Below, one piece after another: positions 61,383 to 64,000 of a stretch of 64,000 bases of DNA; position 1 is the first letter of the stretch, and each line of letters opens with the position of its first letter. The stretch comes from Sporosarcina sp. FSL W8-0480 (GTDB lineage: Bacteria > Bacillota > Bacilli > Bacillales_A > Planococcaceae): the NCBI RefSeq assembly GCF_037963765.1, contig NZ_CP150166.1, positions 2,921,501 to 2,985,500 of the forward strand, written 5' to 3'. The notes below the pieces were generated by a model, which was not told where the DNA came from, did not search any database, and saw only the letters and a program-made list of their open reading frames with translations. The translations under genes and the position numbers were made by a program.

Positions 61383-64000
61383 TCACTGTACATTGATGTA
61401 CAATTTCCCACCAGCGAATGCTCTTGTTTCATTACCGTAAATGTCTTTCACTTTTACTTCGATGCGAGCACCAGCTGCAACTACGCCGGATGGAACAGTC
61501 CAGTAGCCTACGTAGTGGCCTGGGCTCACTTCTCTGATCGGCAGTTCAATCGCGTTTGCTGTCATGCCAAGGTTTGTAAGTGGCATGTGGATGGCGAATG
61601 TTGCAGCTAATCCTGCTTCGCTATCAAACTCGATTTTCACTGTTTGACCAACCCCAACATGAAGATCCGTTGCCGGAGTTAGGTTAGATATTTCAAGGTC
61701 TGAGAATTTCGCGAAAACAGTTACAGATTTCGTTTCTTCGTTTCCTGCAGCGTCTTTCGCAACTACAGTAATGACGTTCTCACCATCGTCAAGAAGAATA
61801 CGAGTTGAGTAAGTTCCATTAGCAGCAACGTTTGCCTTCTGTCCATTGACAGTTACTGTAGCTAAGTTGGCGTCTGAAACTTTACCTGTAACAGTTGCAA
61901 CTTCACTCTTCGTTTTAGTACCAGTTTTCGGGCTTGTGATGGACAATACAGGTTTCTTCGTATCCAATACAAACGTAACCGGTGCTGATTCGCCTGTCAC
62001 TCTGCCATTTTGAGTAGAAACGGCGGTAAATACGTTTTGACCTTCAGTCAGAACTACCGGGAAAGCAAATGCGCCATCTTCTCCGATTGTGACGGAACCA
62101 GCGTCTTTACCGTTGTTCTTCAAATTGATCATTGTTGTTGGAGATGCTTTACCTTCAATTACAACATTTGCATCGTTTGTTACTGTGCCTAAAGTTGTGA
62201 TTGAAGGACCATCTACTTCATAGTTTACACGTGCACGGATCATATAGTTTCCTTCTGCCTCAGGTGAAGGAGACCATGCGCCGCCAACGTACTGATAGCT
62301 TCTCTTAGCATTCGGACCGTCCTCATCCGTAGCCAGTCCAGGTGATGCCGTGTTAATTTGAGTTTGGATGTAAACCATGTAGAAATCACCGTCAACCGCG
62401 ATGTTGTGCTCCGCTAGGTCGACGACAGTCCAGCTGCCATCCCGTTTAGCATTCGCATCGATTGGACCTGCAAGCTTCTTGCCCGGTGCTCCATCTACAC
62501 CTTTCGCATCCCAAACTTCAACTGCGAATTTTGTTCCACCTGGTACTGGCCATTCAGCAGTCCAGAAATGGAAAATACCTTCGGATACGATACCGGAATT
62601 CTTACCTTCCGGAAGCGACATCTTGACAGCCCAGCCATTTCCAGCGTCATAGAATGCACGAGCATTGTCTGCTGTACCATCGTCATATCCAATTACCCCG
62701 CCAGGATATGTGAAGAATGGCTCAAGAATAATATCTTTGACGAGACCGTTGGATCCGATAGTAATAGACTCTTCCTTACTATGGAACCCTCTTGCAATGA
62801 TCTTCATCGTATACTCACCGGAGTATGCAGTAATCGAATAGCTTCCGTCAGCGTTAGACTCGACAGGAGTGATATTCGCATCTTCAATCAACATGATGAC
62901 TGCACCTTCAACTGGAATTCCATCAGCGTCAGTAACTTTACCAGTTACCGTCCCTTTCGAATTTTCCTCCAATGTGAAGTTAGCAGTAGTTGTTTGCCCG
63001 TCACTGATTGTGACTGTTTGTGCAGCAGATTGGAATCCATACGCTTCTGCTTTCACAGTGTAAGTTCCTTCGCCAAGCGTCATTGTGTATGATCCATCTG
63101 CCGGATTTGTAGTGGCAGTACGATTGTTTTCAAGAACTGTCACTTTCGCACCCAATGGCAATGCTGAAAGATTGTTTTTCATTTCCGTAGCCGGAGCCGA
63201 AGCAACAACTTCCTCTTTCGTCATATCAACTACAAGATCTTTTGGATCCATTGGTGTTTCAGTTGCTTCTTTTTCTTTCTCTGCCTCAAGCTCAGCGTCT
63301 GTCAATTTCACCGCCGGCTTAGCCATACCGATTGTAGCAGTTGCAGGTTGTGCAACATCAGTTAATGCTACATCATCGATATACCAACCTGGTCGTACGA
63401 CACTTCCATCAGAAAATGCATTAAAGCCGATATAGACGCGTTGACCGCTATATTCAGAAAGGTCAACCTGGCCATCAACCCAGCCATCTGAGATTCCTAC
63501 GATTTGCTGAAGTTGTGTCCATTGAACTCTGTCAGTCGAAATGACAATATGCCCATAATCCCAAGCTCTTCCACTCACAGTGGATTGCTCGAAGTTATGC
63601 CATTGCTTAAACTGCAAGTAGGAATTTCCTTCTGGCAAATCAACAGGAGGCATGACAAGTGTTGCATTCATATTGCTCATGTAATCGCCTGATAGGTTAG
63701 TAGCGTATACCTTTTCACCGGAAACGGCATTGCCTGGTCCTGATGTAGGTACTCCCCACTCCCAACTATCATTCGCTCCAAATGATTCCCAACCGATCGG
63801 AGTTTGTTCAAAATTCTCGAAATAGCCAACTGTGATACCTTGCTTAACAGCAACCGTATACTCCTCAGTTGTCACTTCATTGTTACCGAAATCATTAATT
63901 GTAAATTTATACTTGAATTCGTTGCCTGCAACAGTGTCGCCAGCAACCGTCACACCGTACACACCGGACTTATAGTCTCCGGATTTGCGTGTAGCTTCCG
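61383..64000 (-). CDS. C-terminal part of a large secreted protein (bacillopeptidase F-like), cut by window end
   Basis: Open from the window edge to the stop at 61383, 872 residues visible. Domains: a MAM/choice-of-anchor-J-like beta sandwich (first about 200 residues: YFENFEQTPIGWESFG, YLQFKQWHNFEQ, YIDDVALTDV); two carboxypeptidase-regulatory-like repeats (LGEGTYTVKAEAYGFQSAAQTV and GTVTGKVTDADGIPVEGAVI); a further beta domain (YDDGTADNARAFYDAGNGWAVKM); then Ig-like repeats for surface display (ASPTTMINLKNNGKDAG, VLSITSPKTGTKTKSEVATVTGKV). This tail layout is known from bacillopeptidase F-type subtilases. The protease domain itself would lie upstream, outside the window, so the activity is inferred. 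Confidence 0.75.
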   Translation of the reverse strand, partial: EATRKSGDYKSGVYGVTVAGDTVAGNEFKYKFTINDFGNNEVTTEEYTVAVKQGITVGYFENFEQTPIGWESFGANDSWEWGVPTSGPGNAVSGEKVYATNLSGDYMSNMNATLVMPPVDLPEGNSYLQFKQWHNFEQSTVSGRAWDYGHIVISTDRVQWTQLQQIVGISDGWVDGQVDLSEYSGQRVYIGFNAFSDGSVVRPGWYIDDVALTDVAQPATATIGMAKPAVKLTDAELEAEKEKEATETPMDPKDLVVDMTKEEVVASAPATEMKNNLSALPLGAKVTVLENNRTATTNPADGSYTMTLGEGTYTVKAEAYGFQSAAQTVTISDGQTTTANFTLEENSKGTVTGKVTDADGIPVEGAVIMLIEDANITPVESNADGSYSITAYSGEYTMKIIARGFHSKEESITIGSNGLVKDIILEPFFTYPGGVIGYDDGTADNARAFYDAGNGWAVKMSLPEGKNSGIVSEGIFHFWTAEWPVPGGTKFAVEVWDAKGVDGAPGKKLAGPIDANAKRDGSWTVVDLAEHNIAVDGDFYMVYIQTQINTASPGLATDEDGPNAKRSYQYVGGAWSPSPEAEGNYMIRARVNYEVDGPSITTLGTVTNDANVVIEGKASPTTMINLKNNGKDAGSVTIGEDGAFAFPVVLTEGQNVFTAVSTQNGRVTGESAPVTFVLDTKKPVLSITSPKTGTKTKSEVATVTGKVSDANLATVTVNGQKANVAANGTYSTRILLDDGENVITVVAKDAAGNEETKSVTVFAKFSDLEISNLTPATDLHVGVGQTVKIEFDSEAGLAATFAIHMPLTNLGMTANAIELPIREVSPGHYVGYWTVPSGVVAAGARIEVKVKDIYGNETRAFAGGKLYINVQ

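Overview
The window looks like a chromosomal stretch of a low-to-moderate GC Gram-positive rod of the Bacillales, most likely Planococcaceae (Sporosarcina-like). This is an inference from gene content and style: strong AGGAGG ribosome binding sites with frequent TTG/GTG starts, two near-consensus sigma-B promoters, a ComK-like regulator, YtaF/MntP, several S-layer (SLH) proteins, a NEAT-type haem uptake operon under a Fur-like box, and an OpuA glycine betaine system with a GbsR/OpcR-type regulator. I saw no tRNA, rRNA, prophage or CRISPR locus.

Layout. 1-9300: end of an SLH protein, a VanZ-like membrane protein, an M20 peptidase, a very large secreted double nuclease, and an FtsH-like AAA protease. 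9400-13900: a candidate non-coding RNA, an NlpC/P60 wall hydrolase, a patatin phospholipase, a sigma-B-type stress protein and a long gene-poor stretch with a candidate small RNA. 13900-23900: a coiled-coil protein, a membrane protein, a sugar dehydrogenase-like beta-propeller, a second stress protein, a two-gene operon of an SF1 helicase and a winged-helix-like partner, and a lipoprotein thermonuclease. 23900-28100: an XRE-cupin regulator facing an MFS transporter and an ornithine cyclodeaminase-family enzyme, then a ComK-like gene. 28057-28935: an internally deleted IS1182-type element that sits inside, and has duplicated, a terminator hairpin. 28944-33600: opuA operon, its GbsR-type regulator, YtaF. 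33688-35600: a divergent small gene and a putative RRNPP-type quorum pair (TPR regulator plus secreted pro-peptide). 35649-41430: haem uptake operon (three NEAT proteins, IsdE, permease, ATPase). 41609-47481: peptide ABC transporter with CodY-like boxes. 48028-64000: small zinc-ribbon protein, C-terminal processing protease, S9 peptidase, pRiA4b ORF-3-like protein, NERD protein with a probable frameshift, SLH proteins, second VanZ-like protein, diguanylate cyclase, DUF4855 protein, SDR enzyme, lipoprotein, and the C-terminal half of a large secreted protein cut by the window edge.

The most unusual signal is a set of six tandem arrays of short non-coding repeats (797-1125, 2549-2656, 13754-13873, 16713-17146, 47538-47921, 52542-53952) in three sequence families. 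All lie beside gene 3-prime ends and all repeat at about 19-21 bp, which is two turns of DNA. One family is phased at exactly 21 bp over 16 units, and another at exactly 20 bp. I do not recognise a described function for them. The second most interesting locus is the TPR regulator plus secreted peptide at 34159-35600.

Much of the content fits a cell facing soil: secreted proteases and nucleases, surface-layer anchoring, haem, peptide and osmoprotectant scavenging, and general stress response.
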